Origin: Acinetobacter nosocomialis NIPH 2119
GTDB lineage: Bacteria; Pseudomonadota; Gammaproteobacteria; Pseudomonadales; Moraxellaceae
Direction: 5' to 3'
Assembly (NCBI RefSeq): GCF_000368085.1
Contig: NZ_KB849239.1
Coordinates: 1,583,082-1,647,081, forward strand
Length of the DNA stretch: 64,000 bases
Under the pieces are notes generated by a model, which worked only from the letters and a program-made list of their open reading frames with translations, made no database searches and was not told where the DNA came from. This document shows, piece after piece, positions 16,009 to 26,545 of this stretch; the first letter of the stretch is position 1, and the number at the start of each line of letters is the position of its first letter. The translations under genes were made by a program, and so were the position numbers.

Positions 16009-17547
16009 TTATGCAAATTCGGTCATATCACGTGAATATTGAGTAGCAATGTTTTGAGTTTTCGCTACATATTGTTTGAGGTAGATACTCGCGCGATATT
16101 TTTCCTCTCCATACAGTGCATATAAGTTATTTAAGGTTTGGAGCACATAAGCGCCGCCCATTTGTGTCAACCACTGGTAAGGACCTTTAGGATAATTCAC
16201 TCCATATTTCATGGCATTATCAATATCTTCCAGACTCGCAACACCATGTAAACTTGCTTCACAGGCTTCATTAATGAGTAAAGCGATGGTGCGTAAAGTT
16301 AACAGTGCCGGATGGTCTTTAATCCACATCACGCTGATACCAAACTGTGCAAAGTAAGCCTCAACTTTAGCTAGATCACTTGCTTCACAAAGTTCGTTAT
16401 GACTGAGTACTAAAGCCTCTGCATGCTCAAAATCATGGTGCCAATCCATTAAAACCACTTTACGGCTTAAGTAATGAATATTGGCTGACTCACCTTGACT
16501 TAAACGTAAGTCGATATCATCAATTTGAAGGATATTGTCATCACTTGCAGATCCACTTTTTAAACCTAAACGTGTTAAAAACGCAGGTATTTGAGACCAA
16601 GTCCCTTTTAGCTGAATATGGGCATCAACTGGTGTGGCAACTACAGCTTGAGGCTGAAATGTCTCGTACTGATTTTTTTCGTTATAGGTATAAAAGCCCT
16701 GTTTTGATTTACGGCCCCAAGCACCTGCATCGACCAATTCTTTTTGAATGAGGCTTGGACGGTAGCGTGGCTCGTAAAAAAATTCTTGGTAAACGCTTTG
16801 CGTCACCGAAAAGTTAACATCTTGCCCAATGAGGTCAGTGAGTTCACACGGTCCCATCGCAAAACCGCCACACTGCTTTAAGGCATAGTCGAGTTGGTCG
16901 TAGCTAGTGACTTGTTCTTGCAGTGCTCTAAAACCTTCTGCATAAAACGGACGTGCAATTCGGTTAACAATAAAACCAGGAGTCGACTTGGTGAGTACCG
17001 GAATTTTTTTCCAGCCCAACATCAAGTTTTTTAAAGTCAAACATAAGCTGTTTGGGGTTTTTAAGCCTTGTACAATTTCAACCAGTTTCATGACTGGTGC
17101 AGGATTAAAAAAGTGTAAACCCACTACCCGCTCAGGGTGAGCAATGCCCGCCGCAATTGCAGTCACTGAAATTGAAGATGTATTGCTTGCAAAAATGGTT
17201 TGCGCACTACAAATTTCAGCGAGCTGTTTAAATAAAGACTGTTTAACTTCTTTTTTCTCAACCACCGCTTCAATGACCAAGTCAGCATCACGCAGTTCTT
17301 CAACCTGATTGACCACCGTTAAACGCGCTAAAGCTTCATCCGCTTGCTGCTGTGTGAGCTTGCTCTTTTCAACCAGCTTTTTAAACGTCTGCCCCAAGCC
17401 GTGAGCGGCTTGCTGCGCTTTTTGAGCGTCCAGATCATATAAAACAGTCGAGTGCCCATTAACAATTGCTAACTGGGCAATGCCGATGCCCATAGTGCCA
17501 GAACCAATAACGGCAATTCGGGCACGAGATAAGTCTAAATCTGTCAT
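16009..17547 (-). CDS. paaH: 3-hydroxyadipyl-CoA dehydrogenase
   Basis: This 512-residue 3-hydroxyacyl-CoA dehydrogenase oxidises 3-hydroxyadipyl-CoA with NAD+. The Rossmann fold begins IAVIGSGTMGIGIAQLAIVNGH. The catalytic His is in VVGLHFFNPAPVMKLVEIVQG, and the dimerisation domain contains TPGFIVNRIARPFYAEGFRAL. A second C-terminal dehydrogenase-like domain accounts for the length, as in PaaH/PaaC proteins. It starts two bases after the paaG stop codon, so it is translationally coupled. Confidence 0.94.
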   Translation of the reverse strand: MTDLDLSRARIAVIGSGTMGIGIAQLAIVNGHSTVLYDLDAQKAQQAAHGLGQTFKKLVEKSKLTQQQADEALARLTVVNQVEELRDADLVIEAVVEKKEVKQSLFKQLAEICSAQTIFASNTSSISVTAIAAGIAHPERVVGLHFFNPAPVMKLVEIVQGLKTPNSLCLTLKNLMLGWKKIPVLTKSTPGFIVNRIARPFYAEGFRALQEQVTSYDQLDYALKQCGGFAMGPCELTDLIGQDVNFSVTQSVYQEFFYEPRYRPSLIQKELVDAGAWGRKSKQGFYTYNEKNQYETFQPQAVVATPVDAHIQLKGTWSQIPAFLTRLGLKSGSASDDNILQIDDIDLRLSQGESANIHYLSRKVVLMDWHHDFEHAEALVLSHNELCEASDLAKVEAYFAQFGISVMWIKDHPALLTLRTIALLINEACEASLHGVASLEDIDNAMKYGVNYPKGPYQWLTQMGGAYVLQTLNNLYALYGEEKYRASIYLKQYVAKTQNIATQYSRDMTEFA

Positions 17548-17549
17548 GC

Positions 17550-18341
17550 TTAGCGCCCTTTAAAATTTGGTTCACGTTTATTCATAAAGGCTTGTACCCC
17601 TTCACGATAATCTTCGGAACGACCCGCAATACGTTGTAAATCTCGCTCTAACAGCATTTGCTCATCAAAGGTGTTATTACTTGATTGATGAATGGCCTTT
17701 TTAATAAGAGATAAGCCAAAAGTAGGTTGTTTCGCTAAACGTTCAGCAAGTTCAGTGACTTTTTCTTTAAGCTCAGCGTCCTCAACCACATCCCAAATCA
17801 TGCCCCATTCTTTTGCGGTTTCTGCCGGTAGCTTGTCACCTAACAAAGCCAATCCCATAGCACGCGCATGGCCTACGGCACGTGGTAAAAACCATGTACC
17901 CGCAGAGTCTGGAACTAAACCTAAGCGACAAAATGCTTGTACGAAGTTTGCCGATTTAGCTGCAATCACCAAGTCACACGCCAGTGCAATATTTGCCCCT
18001 GCACCTGCCGCCACACCATTTACGGCGCAAATTACAGGCTTTGGCATATTTACAATCTTTTTAATGAGCGGGTTATAGTAAGTTTCAATGGAATATCCTA
18101 AATCTGGAGCTTCAGCATTTGGGTCTACTACACGATCACCTAAGTCTTGCCCTGCACAGAAGCCACGGCCTTCACCACTAATCACAACACATCGAACATC
18201 CGGATTTTTGGTCCACAGGTTTAAAACCTCGGCCACTTCACGGTGCATATCAACGTTAAAGCTATTCAGTGCTTTTGGGCGGTTAAATGTCAGGTAGCCA
18301 ACACCATTTTTTTCTTCAGCAATAATATTTTGATAGTCCAT
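17550..18341 (-). CDS. paaG: 1,2-epoxyphenylacetyl-CoA isomerase (crotonase fold)
   Basis: PaaG isomerises ring-1,2-epoxyphenylacetyl-CoA to the oxepin-CoA. The 263-residue frame from the ATG at 18341 shares a TGATG overlap with the paaF stop; a GTG three bases further upstream is the only longer choice. The crotonase oxyanion-hole segments GRGFCAGQDLGDRVVDPN and AVNGVAAGAGANIALACDLVIA are present, with catalytic Asp in LVPDSAGTW. Length and motifs fit PaaG rather than a general hydratase, which would carry Glu residues. Confidence 0.93.
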   Translation of the reverse strand: MDYQNIIAEEKNGVGYLTFNRPKALNSFNVDMHREVAEVLNLWTKNPDVRCVVISGEGRGFCAGQDLGDRVVDPNAEAPDLGYSIETYYNPLIKKIVNMPKPVICAVNGVAAGAGANIALACDLVIAAKSANFVQAFCRLGLVPDSAGTWFLPRAVGHARAMGLALLGDKLPAETAKEWGMIWDVVEDAELKEKVTELAERLAKQPTFGLSLIKKAIHQSSNNTFDEQMLLERDLQRIAGRSEDYREGVQAFMNKREPNFKGR

Positions 18342-19114
18342 CACTCACCTCTAAACACTGGCTTTCTTTTCTCAAAGAAAGCATTAATCCCTTCGTTTCG
18401 ATCTTTTGTAGCCGCCAGCCAGACAAAGTTTTGACGTTCAAACTTGAGTCCCTGACTTAAAGTCGTTTCATGAATACTTTTAATTGATTGTTTAATCACG
18501 CGAATCGCTAAAGGCGCTTGTTTGGCAATTTTGGCTGCAAGTTGAATCGCATATTCAACTGTTAATTCAGTCGGCACCACTTGACTGCAAATGCCGTGTT
18601 GCTCTGCCTGTTTTGCCGAAATCATCTCACCTGTCATGGCCCAGCGCATGGTGAGTTGTTGTCCAACCAAGCGTGCTAAACGCTGTGTTCCACCTGCACC
18701 CGGCAACATCCCCAAGGTAATTTCAGGTAATGCAAAACGGGCATTTTCACCGCAAATCACCATGTCTGAATGCAAAACCAACTCGAACCCAGCGCCTAAG
18801 GCATAGCCATTGACTGCGCTAATGAGTGGCTTACTAAACGCATCAATTTTTTGCCAAAGCTTCGGGCGAATATCGAGTTGCAAAGACACGGCGTCCATTG
18901 CAGCTAGCTCACTAAGATCTGCTCCAGCCGCAAAACATTGAGCATTACCCGTTAAAACCACTGCTTTGACTTGAGCATTATGTTCAGCTTCTTCGAGCAA
19001 CTCGCACAAACACTGCAAGGTTGCATTGTTTAAAGCATTTCTTTTTTCCGGACGGTTTAGGGTTAATAACAAAACACCGTCAGTTGCTGTGCTGGCTTTG
19101 ATCAACTCTTGCAT
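18341..19114 (-). CDS. paaF: 2,3-dehydroadipyl-CoA hydratase (enoyl-CoA hydratase)
   Basis: PaaF hydrates 2,3-dehydroadipyl-CoA to 3-hydroxyadipyl-CoA. The 257-residue crotonase carries AAGADLSELAAMDAV, AVNGYALGAGFELVLHSDMVI and the two catalytic glutamates of true hydratases in ALPEITLGMLPGAGGTQRL. It overlaps paaG by one base (TGATG) and starts after GAGG. Position paaE-paaF-paaG is standard. Confidence 0.94.
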   Translation of the reverse strand: MQELIKASTATDGVLLLTLNRPEKRNALNNATLQCLCELLEEAEHNAQVKAVVLTGNAQCFAAGADLSELAAMDAVSLQLDIRPKLWQKIDAFSKPLISAVNGYALGAGFELVLHSDMVICGENARFALPEITLGMLPGAGGTQRLARLVGQQLTMRWAMTGEMISAKQAEQHGICSQVVPTELTVEYAIQLAAKIAKQAPLAIRVIKQSIKSIHETTLSQGLKFERQNFVWLAATKDRNEGINAFFEKRKPVFRGE

Positions 19115-19122
19115 GACAGCCT

Positions 19123-20184
19123 CTATTCATCAAAACTCAAGCGAACATTTGAGCCTTTTGGTAAGGTCTGACAGCTCAGCACATAGCCCTTTTCAACTTC
19201 ATCTTCTTCAAGACTATAGTTCAGGAACATGTCGACTTCGCCTGAAAGCACCTTACAGCGACAGGTCGCACACACCCCACCTTTACATGCATACGGTAAG
19301 TCGGCACCTGCGCGTAAAGCCGCATCAAGAATACTTTCATCTTCTTGAGCTACAGAAACAATCAGTTCACGACCATCTAAAATGATATTGACCTTTTCTT
19401 CTTTACGGTTTGCATCCGCTTCAACACTACGTTTACGCGCTTGTCCTGTATGGAAACGTTCGGTGTGAATGCGCTCTTTGGCAATACCAAAGTTCGGCAA
19501 CGTGTTTTCTACGGCATTCATCATTTCGTCTGGGCCGCAGGCAAACACATGGTCAAAGTTTGTTTCAAGCACTTCATAATCAAAAAGTTGCTTAAGCTTT
19601 TCTGCATCAATACGACCGTTCATGAGCTCACTATCGTTGAACTCACGAGAAAAAATATTGATGAGTTGAAAGCGTTCTTTAAACTGATCCTTCAAATCCA
19701 TAATTTGCTCGGCAAACATGGTTTGTTTCCATGAACGATTGCCATAGAGCAAGGTAAAGTTAGCTTCAGGTTGTTCAAATAAAACTTGTTTAATAATTGA
19801 TAAAATTGGCGTGATACCACTACCCGCAGCAACGCCTAAATAGTTTTGTCCACCCATCTTGGCTGCTTTTTGAAAAAACACACCTTGTGGTGGCATCACT
19901 TCAAGTACATCGCCCACTTTCAAATGGTCATTTGCCCAATTTGAAAATTGACCCTGATCAATTTTTTTAACCGCAATACTGATGTCTTCTTTGCCCGCAT
20001 AGCTACAAATTGAATAACAACGACGGATTTCACCCGCTTCGGTTAAATGGCGAATGGTTAGATGTTGACCCGGTTGAAATTGAAATTGTTCTTGTTGTTC
20101 AGGTACAACGTCAAATGCAATACAAATTGCCTGATCGGTTTGCGGCGTAATACTTTTTACTTTTAATGGTACAAATTGGCTCAT
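19123..20184 (-). CDS. paaE: Phenylacetyl-CoA epoxidase reductase subunit
   Basis: PaaE passes electrons from NADPH to the PaaABC di-iron epoxidase. The 353-residue protein has an FNR-like FAD domain (IRRCYSICSYAGKEDISIAVK), an NADP domain (GVAAGSGITPILSIIKQVL) and a C-terminal plant-type [2Fe-2S] domain, CKGGVCATCRCKVLSG followed by VLSCQT, supplying four cysteines. Domain order and length match the family. It lies 23 bp after paaD. Confidence 0.95.
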   Translation of the reverse strand: MSQFVPLKVKSITPQTDQAICIAFDVVPEQQEQFQFQPGQHLTIRHLTEAGEIRRCYSICSYAGKEDISIAVKKIDQGQFSNWANDHLKVGDVLEVMPPQGVFFQKAAKMGGQNYLGVAAGSGITPILSIIKQVLFEQPEANFTLLYGNRSWKQTMFAEQIMDLKDQFKERFQLINIFSREFNDSELMNGRIDAEKLKQLFDYEVLETNFDHVFACGPDEMMNAVENTLPNFGIAKERIHTERFHTGQARKRSVEADANRKEEKVNIILDGRELIVSVAQEDESILDAALRAGADLPYACKGGVCATCRCKVLSGEVDMFLNYSLEEDEVEKGYVLSCQTLPKGSNVRLSFDE

Positions 20185-20207
20185 GGCTGATTTCCTTATC
20201 TAAAGAC

Positions 20208-20708
20208 TTAAATACATTTGAAGTAATCAAAAGGCTCAAGACAGTCCTGACATTTATAAAGTGCTTTACAGGCGGTGGAACTAAACTCTGTTAACAGTCG
20301 GGTATGTCGGCTTTTACAACGTGGGCACTCAACACCATCATTTAAATGAACGTGAGTTCCGCACTGATGCGCCAACCCTTCAGGTGGAGCAATGCCATAA
20401 ACTTGCAGTTTCTTTTTCCCTGCTTCAGACATCCAGTCCGTGGTCCATGCTTCTGATAAATCGACCATGACTTTGACCGGTGTCAAAGCTTCTGCGGTAA
20501 ATGCCTCAACAATTTGTGCTTTGAGCATATCTGTTGCTGGGCATCCGCTATATGTCGGAGTTAGACGAACAATAATTTCTTGTTGATTGTTAATCTCTAC
20601 ACCGCGGATCATGCCTAAATCGACAACCGATAAAACCGGAATTTCAGGGTCACTTACCGTTTGTAGAACATCCCAACATTGGTCGATGCAATGACGAATC
20701 ATTTGCAT
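20208..20708 (-). CDS. paaD: Phenylacetyl-CoA epoxidase maturation protein PaaD
   Basis: PaaD is a MIP18/DUF59-family Fe-S assembly factor needed for epoxidase activity. The 166-residue protein has the DUF59 signature DPEIPVLSVVDLGMIRGVEI and TPTYSGCPATDML with the conserved cysteine. A C-terminal zinc-ribbon-like CPRCKSRHTRL...CKALYKCQDC is usual in PaaD. AGGAGG stands six bases before the ATG. Confidence 0.94.
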   Translation of the reverse strand: MQMIRHCIDQCWDVLQTVSDPEIPVLSVVDLGMIRGVEINNQQEIIVRLTPTYSGCPATDMLKAQIVEAFTAEALTPVKVMVDLSEAWTTDWMSEAGKKKLQVYGIAPPEGLAHQCGTHVHLNDGVECPRCKSRHTRLLTEFSSTACKALYKCQDCLEPFDYFKCI

Positions 20709-20724
20709 GGCTCACCTCCTTGTC

Positions 20725-21480
20725 TTACCAGGTCATTCCCGGATAAGTTCTTTGAATACATTGCATTTCAGCCAACAAATAACCTAAATGCTCGGTATGT
20801 AATCCTTGTTTCGCACCACGGCGATAAGCACCGTTCACAGCAACATTTAATTCGAAACGCTTAAGCTCATCTGCAATGGTTTGGTTCCATTGTTCTTTTT
20901 CATTTGAAAAATCTGGAATCACGCCTTCTGCAACTAATGCTTGTTCGTCTGCACTCAGTTCAAATAATTCAGCGGTAAAGCGCCATAAATTATTTAAACC
21001 GTCTTGCACACGTTGATGTGCTTCATCTGTGCTTAAACTTAAACGTTCCATCCAGCTTGTCGAAAAACGGATGTGATACTTCACTTCTTTTAAAGATTTC
21101 ACAGCAAGCGCACTTAATTCAGGAAGTGAGCTTTGCGCTAAAGCCGTAAATAAATGAAAATGGTAATGGTCCATCAACCACTGGCGCACAATCGTTTGAG
21201 CAAAATCGCCATTGGGTTGTTCACACAACAATAGGTTTAAAAACTCACGTTCTGTACGGAAATACGCAAGTTGGTCTTCATCACGTTTAGCTTCATCATA
21301 TTGACCAGCCAAAGTCAGAAAGTTTCTTGCTTGACCTAACAAGTCCAAGCCGATATTTGCTAAGGCAATATCAATTTCTAGCTCAGGTGCATGCCCGCAC
21401 CATTCAGCCAAACGCTGAGATAAAACCAGTTGGCTGTCGCCAATATGTAATAAGAATTTAGATAAAACTGAATGATTCAT
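20725..21480 (-). CDS. paaC: Phenylacetyl-CoA epoxidase structural subunit PaaC
   Basis: PaaC is the non-catalytic ferritin-like partner of PaaA in the 1,2-phenylacetyl-CoA epoxidase. The 251-residue helical protein contains LIGDSQLVLSQRLAEWCGHAPELE-like and DIALANIGLDLLGQARNFL segments, and YHIRFSTSWMERLSLSTDEAHQR further on. It lacks the full set of iron ligands, as known for PaaC. It follows paaB by 12 bp. Confidence 0.94.
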   Translation of the reverse strand: MNHSVLSKFLLHIGDSQLVLSQRLAEWCGHAPELEIDIALANIGLDLLGQARNFLTLAGQYDEAKRDEDQLAYFRTEREFLNLLLCEQPNGDFAQTIVRQWLMDHYHFHLFTALAQSSLPELSALAVKSLKEVKYHIRFSTSWMERLSLSTDEAHQRVQDGLNNLWRFTAELFELSADEQALVAEGVIPDFSNEKEQWNQTIADELKRFELNVAVNGAYRRGAKQGLHTEHLGYLLAEMQCIQRTYPGMTW

Positions 21481-21492
21481 TTGCCATTCCCC

Positions 21493-21783
21493 TTACATGT
21501 GCTCAATGCCATCTGGGATATGGTAAAAAGTCGGATGACGATAAACCTTGTCTAAAGAAGGATCGAAAAATTCAGCTTTTTCATCTGGCTGTGATGACTT
21601 AATCAGTTCTGAACGAACCACCCAAATGCTAATTCCTTCATTACGGCGCGTGTAAACATCACGAGCATGTTGCAGTGCGATTTCATCATCAGGTGCTCTT
21701 AAGCTGCCTACATGACGGTGGCTTAAGCCTTGTTTACTACGTACAAATACTTCGTAGAGCGACCAGTTGTTTTTATCTTCCAT
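21493..21783 (-). CDS. paaB: Phenylacetyl-CoA epoxidase subunit PaaB
   Basis: PaaB is a small subunit that bridges PaaAC dimers. The 96-residue frame from the ATG at 21783 (MEDKNNWSLYEVFVRSKQGL) matches the family length of about 95 and has GAGG eight bases upstream; an ATG at 21807 would add eight residues and is less likely. It ends in the characteristic KVYRHPTFYHIPDGIEHM. Confidence 0.95.
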   Translation of the reverse strand: MEDKNNWSLYEVFVRSKQGLSHRHVGSLRAPDDEIALQHARDVYTRRNEGISIWVVRSELIKSSQPDEKAEFFDPSLDKVYRHPTFYHIPDGIEHM

Positions 21784-21815
21784 TTTGATTTCCTCAAATT
21801 TTTCCATAAATCTTG

Positions 21816-22754
21816 TTAAGCCACTTTGTTCGCTTCAAGCTGCTGTTTTTTCGCGTAGACTACTGCTGCATCACGAACCCATTTGCCGTTTTCCCATGCT
21901 TTACGGCGTGCTTCGATACGCTCGTGATTACATGGTCCACGTCCGGCAATCACTTCATTAAATTCGTGCCAGTCAATCTCGCCAAACTCATAGTGGCCTG
22001 TTTCTTCATTGAACTTTAAATCTGGGTCCGGTACTTCCAAGCCAAGTTGCAACACTTGAGGTACGGTGTTATCGACAAACTTTTGACGTAATTCATCATT
22101 ACTAAAACGTTTGATTTTCCACGCCATGCTTTGTGCACTGTTTGGAGAATGCTCATCACTTGGACCAAACATCATCAGTGCTGGCCACCAGAAACGATTC
22201 ACTGCATCTTGCGCCATCTGTTTTTGTTCCGGTGTACCGTTTGCCAAAGCCATCATGGCTTCAAAACCTTGACGTTGGTGGAAACTTTCTTCTTTACAAA
22301 TACGTACCATCGCACGTGCATATGGTCCGTAAGAGGTACGGCAAAGCGCAACTTGGTTCACAATGGCTGCCCCATCGACAAGCCAACCAATTGCAGCGAC
22401 ATCTGCCCAAGTCAAAGTTGGATAGTTAAAGATTGATGAGTATTTCATTTTCCCATTAATCAACTTTTCCATCATGTCATCACGGTCAGCACCTAAGGTT
22501 TCTGCCGCGCTATACAGATATAAACCATGACCCGCTTCATCTTGTACTTTCGCGAGCAAAACCGCTTTACGTTTTAAAGTCGGCGCACGCGTAATCCAGT
22601 TTCCTTCAGGCAACATACCTACAATTTCAGAATGGCCATGTTGCCCGATTTGACGAATCAATGTTTTGCGGTAGGCATCAGGCATTTGATCCTTAGCCTC
22701 GATCGTAATTTCATTGGCAATATTTTGTTCAAATTTCTGGTAATTGTTTTCCAT
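21816..22754 (-). CDS. paaA: Phenylacetyl-CoA epoxidase catalytic subunit PaaA
   Basis: PaaA holds the di-iron centre that epoxidises phenylacetyl-CoA with O2. The 312-residue protein from the ATG at 22754 ([10 protein letters not shown]) is of family length; the frame open to 22817 includes promoter sequence. Iron-ligand motifs are visible as [20 protein letters not shown] (ExxH) and [15 protein letters not shown] (ExxH). It is the first gene of the minus-strand paa operon and diverges from paaZ across 265 bp. Confidence 0.96.
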   Translation of the reverse strand: MENNYQKFEQNIANEITIEAKDQMPDAYRKTLIRQIGQHGHSEIVGMLPEGNWITRAPTLKRKAVLLAKVQDEAGHGLYLYSAAETLGADRDDMMEKLINGKMKYSSIFNYPTLTWADVAAIGWLVDGAAIVNQVALCRTSYGPYARAMVRICKEESFHQRQGFEAMMALANGTPEQKQMAQDAVNRFWWPALMMFGPSDEHSPNSAQSMAWKIKRFSNDELRQKFVDNTVPQVLQLGLEVPDPDLKFNEETGHYEFGEIDWHEFNEVIAGRGPCNHERIEARRKAWENGKWVRDAAVVYAKKQQLEANKVA

Positions 22755-23019
22755 TCTTTCATTCCCTGTAGGTATCACCCTTAAATCTATTTTTCGATAC
22801 ACAAAAAACAAAGTCAACTAATTTTTTAGTATCAAATTAAATTCACAACAATAAAACAATTCAAGCTATTGAAATTAATAAAATTAAGTTAAATGTAAAA
22901 AACTTTTTTACTTTTAAAAATCAAAATAAAGTTGACTTTTATACAAATTAATCTGAAATTATGAATCATATTTTTGCAATTTTTATAATTGATGTATCAA
23001 ATAAAAAAGGAGTTTGGTC
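22755..23019. promoter_or_regulatory. Divergent paaA-paaZ promoter region with candidate PaaX sites
   Basis: The region is very AT-rich. GTTGACTTT occurs outward on both strands (plus near 22931, minus near 22815), suggesting -35 elements for paaZ and paaA, but clear -10 boxes are not obvious. TGATTC, the half-site known for E. coli PaaX, occurs on the minus strand at 22963-22968. TTGAT-GT-ATCAA (22989-23000) is an inverted repeat next to the paaZ ribosome-binding site, and GTATCAAAT occurs twice. Assigning these to PaaX is an inference. Confidence 0.5.
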
Positions 23020-25122
23020 ATGCTTGAACAAGCACACCTAGAAGGAACCTCAACTGACACAGATTTTCAGCAGTCTGAGCATCAACTGCCTCATCTTGCT
23101 TCTTATGTCTATGGAACTTGGCATTCGTCTGACGAAGAATTACGTACCGTTTATCATGCCATTACAGGTGAATCGATTTATGCCGTAAGTAGTCATGGCA
23201 TAGATATGAAACGTGTTGTTCAATATGCCAAACAGAATGGTTCAGAACTGGCTAACTGGACGTTTCACCAACGTGCCAATGCGTTAAAACAAATTGCCCA
23301 ACATTTACTTGAACGTAAGGAAGACTTCTACAAACTTGCTTATGCGACAGGCGCAACTCGTAAAGATGCGTGGATTGATATTGAAGGTGGCATCCAGACA
23401 TTATTTGCTTATTCAAGTCTGGTTCGCCGTGAACTCAATGATGAAAAAATTATTACTGAAGATAGCTGGATTCAATTATCTAAAAATGGCACTTTCGGCG
23501 CTAAACACATTTTAAGCCCTAAAGCGGGTGTTGCCGTTCACATTAATGCTTTTAACTTCCCAATTTGGGGAATGCTTGAAAAGATTGCACCGACTCTACT
23601 TGCAGGCGTGCCATGTATTGTGAAGCCAGCAACCGATGGTGCCCAATTAACTCAAGCCGTTGTAAAAGCCATTGAGGAAACACATGTCTTACCAAAAGGC
23701 GCACTACAACTCATTTGCGGTCAAACTTATGACCTGTTCGACCACCTAGGCCCACAAGACTGTGTCACCTTTACAGGTTCTGCTTACACAGGTCAAAAAC
23801 TACGTAACCACCCTCACCTCAATAAATATTCGATTCCATTTAGTATGGAAGCCGACTCGGTAAACAGTGCAATTTTAAGCCCTGAGGCAAATGAAGAAAC
23901 TGTCGATTTATTTGTGCGTGAAGTCTTCCGTGAAATGACCACCAAAGCAGGCCAAAAATGTACTGCAATTCGTCGTGCTTTCGTTCCTGAAAACTTGTTA
24001 GCGACTGTGCAAGAAAAGCTAACTGCCAAACTTGCTAAAGTTGTGGTGGGCGACCCTCAAAAAGAAGAAACCACCATGGGTGCTTTAGCGAGCATTAAAC
24101 AAAAACATGACGTTGCAGAAAAAGTTGCCGAACTCAGCAAAGATGCAAAAATTGTTTTTGGTGGCAACGATAGTTTTACATTTAATGCAGATCATCCTGA
24201 AAAAGGTGCTTTTTTCGCTCCAACTTTATTACTCTGCGAACAGCCTTTACAAGCGACACATGTGCATACCACAGAAGCTTTCGGTCCGGTATGTACACTC
24301 ATGCCATATCAAAACATTGAAGAACTCGCTGACCTTGTTTCACGTGGTGAAGGTAGCTTAGTGGCTTCTGTCGTTAAAAATAATGATGAGAATATTGAGC
24401 AGATTATTCAAAAAATTGCGCCTTGGCATGGGCGTGTGCATGTACTCGACGCAGAGTCAGCAAAAGAAAGTACAGGACATGGTTCACCACTTCCACATTT
24501 AGTACATGGCGGCCCTGGTCGTGCAGGTGGCGGTGAAGAGTTAGGTGGTATTCGTGCCGTTAAACATTATATGCAGCGCACTGCAATTCAAGGCTCTCCA
24601 AACAGTCTGACGCAAATTACCCACTCATGGACTGCTGGCTCGAAAGTTAACGAAGACCGCGTACATCCATTTAAAAAGTCTTTTGATGAGTTAGTGATTG
24701 GTGAGCGTTTATTAACGGCACGTCGTACAGTAACAGAAGCAGATATTGTCAATTTTGCTTGTTTAAGCGGTGACTACTTCTATGCGCATACCGACAAAAT
24801 CGCAGCGGCCGAGTCTTTCTTTGGTGAGCGTGTGGCACACGGTTACTTTATTGTGTCTGCCGCAGCAGGTCTATTTGTCGATGCAGCACAAGGTCCTGTG
24901 ATTGCCAATTATGGTATGGACAACTTACGTTTTGTTGAACCAGTTAAAATTGGTGACTCAATTCAGGTTGAACTCACCTGTAAACAAAAAACGCCTAAAC
25001 CACAAAAAGATCCGTCTCAACCTGCGCATGGGGTTGTGGTATGGGATATTAAAGTCAAAAACCAACGCGGTGAACTTGTCGCAACTTACGACATTTTAAC
25101 TTTAGTTGCTCGCGAGGCTTAA
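23020..25122 (+). CDS. paaZ: Oxepin-CoA hydrolase / 3-oxo-5,6-dehydrosuberyl-CoA semialdehyde dehydrogenase
   Basis: PaaZ opens the oxepin ring and oxidises the resulting aldehyde with NADP+. The ATG at 23020 has AGGAG seven bases upstream; a TTG six bases earlier is an unlikely alternative. The 700-residue protein has an N-terminal aldehyde dehydrogenase domain ([29 protein letters not shown], catalytic Cys in [13 protein letters not shown]). A C-terminal MaoC-like R-hydratase domain follows ([13 protein letters not shown] and [15 protein letters not shown]). It is transcribed away from the rest of paa and ends in a strong bidirectional terminator. Confidence 0.96.
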   Translation: MLEQAHLEGTSTDTDFQQSEHQLPHLASYVYGTWHSSDEELRTVYHAITGESIYAVSSHGIDMKRVVQYAKQNGSELANWTFHQRANALKQIAQHLLERKEDFYKLAYATGATRKDAWIDIEGGIQTLFAYSSLVRRELNDEKIITEDSWIQLSKNGTFGAKHILSPKAGVAVHINAFNFPIWGMLEKIAPTLLAGVPCIVKPATDGAQLTQAVVKAIEETHVLPKGALQLICGQTYDLFDHLGPQDCVTFTGSAYTGQKLRNHPHLNKYSIPFSMEADSVNSAILSPEANEETVDLFVREVFREMTTKAGQKCTAIRRAFVPENLLATVQEKLTAKLAKVVVGDPQKEETTMGALASIKQKHDVAEKVAELSKDAKIVFGGNDSFTFNADHPEKGAFFAPTLLLCEQPLQATHVHTTEAFGPVCTLMPYQNIEELADLVSRGEGSLVASVVKNNDENIEQIIQKIAPWHGRVHVLDAESAKESTGHGSPLPHLVHGGPGRAGGGEELGGIRAVKHYMQRTAIQGSPNSLTQITHSWTAGSKVNEDRVHPFKKSFDELVIGERLLTARRTVTEADIVNFACLSGDYFYAHTDKIAAAESFFGERVAHGYFIVSAAAGLFVDAAQGPVIANYGMDNLRFVEPVKIGDSIQVELTCKQKTPKPQKDPSQPAHGVVVWDIKVKNQRGELVATYDILTLVAREA

Positions 25123-25130
25123 TGTTTAAA

Positions 25131-25167
25131 ATGAGATGGGGTCACCTCGTCCCCATCTCATTTTTTT
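25131..25167. terminator. Bidirectional terminator between paaZ and serine dehydratase
   Basis: ATGAGATGGGG and CCCCATCTCAT form a perfect 11-bp GC-containing stem with a 9-nt loop, followed by TTTTTTT on the plus strand and preceded by A-rich sequence for the minus strand. It lies between the convergent stop codons. Confidence 0.9.
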
Positions 25168-26545
25168 AGCACTCAATGGCGTTAACAGCGAGGCCACCTT
25201 TTGAAGTCTCTTTATATTTCTCAGACATATCTCTGCCTGTTTCTTTCATGGTCTGAATCACTTTATCTAGGGTGACAAAGTGTTCATCGTCATCATGAAG
25301 TGCCATTTGGGCTGCATTAATGGCTTTTACAGCTGCAATTGCATTTCGTTCAATGCAAGGCACCTGAACCAAACCACCAATCGGGTCACACGTTAAACCC
25401 AAGTTATGTTCAAGCCCAATTTCAGCCGCATGTTCCACTTGCTCAGGTGATGCACCTAAAATCTCGGCTAAACCTGCCGAAGCCATCGCACACGCCGAGC
25501 CGACTTCGCCCTGACACCCTACTTCTGCACCAGAAATAGAAGCATTGAGTTTACATAAAATGCCGACGGCTGCCGCACTTAGAAAAAAGCGAACCACTTT
25601 ATCTTCAGAAAAATCTTTAGAGAAAGTCACGTAGTAATATAAAACTGCCGGAATAATCCCTGCTGCTCCATTTGTAGGTGCCGTCACTACTCGGCCGCCA
25701 GCGGCATTTTCTTCATTTACCGCTAAGGCAAATAAATTGACCCATTCCATGGCATGAAAAGTCGTCACAATCAGGTTTGAGTTTTTCTTATTTAATAACT
25801 TATCGTGAATTTTCTTGGCCCGACGTTTTACGTTTAATCCGCCCGGTAATATTCCTTCATTAATTAATCCGTTGTGAATGCACTGCTGCATCACTTTCCA
25901 GATTTCCATAATCTTGCTGCGAATCTCAGCCTCACTACGCCAGCTTTTTTCATTTTCAAGCATTAACTCACTCACTGATAAATGATGAGTCTTACATAAG
26001 CTTAAAAGTTCAGCCGCACTGTGAAATGGATATGGAACCTTAACATCGTTAGTTTCAGTTTGAGTGTGTACTAGTTGCCTTTGACTAACAATAAAGCCAC
26101 CACCAACCGAATAGTAAGTTTCTGCATATAAAATTTCTTGAGCCTCGTTATACGCAATCAATTCCATTGCATTGGGGTGATAAGGCAAAGATTCATCTAA
26201 AAAAAGCACATCATGCTTATAGTCAAAAGAAATAGTCTTTTGCCCATTAAGCTGGATTGCTTTATTTTCAAGAACATCTTCAATCAAGTTTGTACTTACT
26301 TGAGTATCAATATGTTCAGGGTCAAAACCCATTAAGCCTAATAGAACTGCTTTATCTGTCGCATGACCGACACCGGTTGCCGACAGCGAACCGTATAACT
26401 TCACCTGAACTCTAACCGTTGCTTGTAAATCGTTTTGCTTCAATAAATCATCCACAAAACTGTATGCCGCACGCATTGGTCCAACTGTATGGGAGCTAGA
26501 TGGGCCGATGCCAATTTTAAAAAGATCAAATACACTAATAAACAC
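25166..26545 (-). CDS. sdaA: L-serine ammonia-lyase, iron-sulfur dependent
   Basis: This single-chain L-serine dehydratase deaminates serine to pyruvate using a labile [4Fe-4S] cluster. The 459-residue protein shows the family N terminus [20 protein letters not shown] and cluster cysteines in [21 protein letters not shown] and [19 protein letters not shown]. The GTG start at 26545 has AGGA upstream and gives the usual length (about 455). It ends at the shared terminator with paaZ and begins 449 bp from the divergent APC permease, whose AT-rich promoter region it shares. Confidence 0.94.
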   Translation of the reverse strand: MFISVFDLFKIGIGPSSSHTVGPMRAAYSFVDDLLKQNDLQATVRVQVKLYGSLSATGVGHATDKAVLLGLMGFDPEHIDTQVSTNLIEDVLENKAIQLNGQKTISFDYKHDVLFLDESLPYHPNAMELIAYNEAQEILYAETYYSVGGGFIVSQRQLVHTQTETNDVKVPYPFHSAAELLSLCKTHHLSVSELMLENEKSWRSEAEIRSKIMEIWKVMQQCIHNGLINEGILPGGLNVKRRAKKIHDKLLNKKNSNLIVTTFHAMEWVNLFALAVNEENAAGGRVVTAPTNGAAGIIPAVLYYYVTFSKDFSEDKVVRFFLSAAAVGILCKLNASISGAEVGCQGEVGSACAMASAGLAEILGASPEQVEHAAEIGLEHNLGLTCDPIGGLVQVPCIERNAIAAVKAINAAQMALHDDDEHFVTLDKVIQTMKETGRDMSEKYKETSKGGLAVNAIEC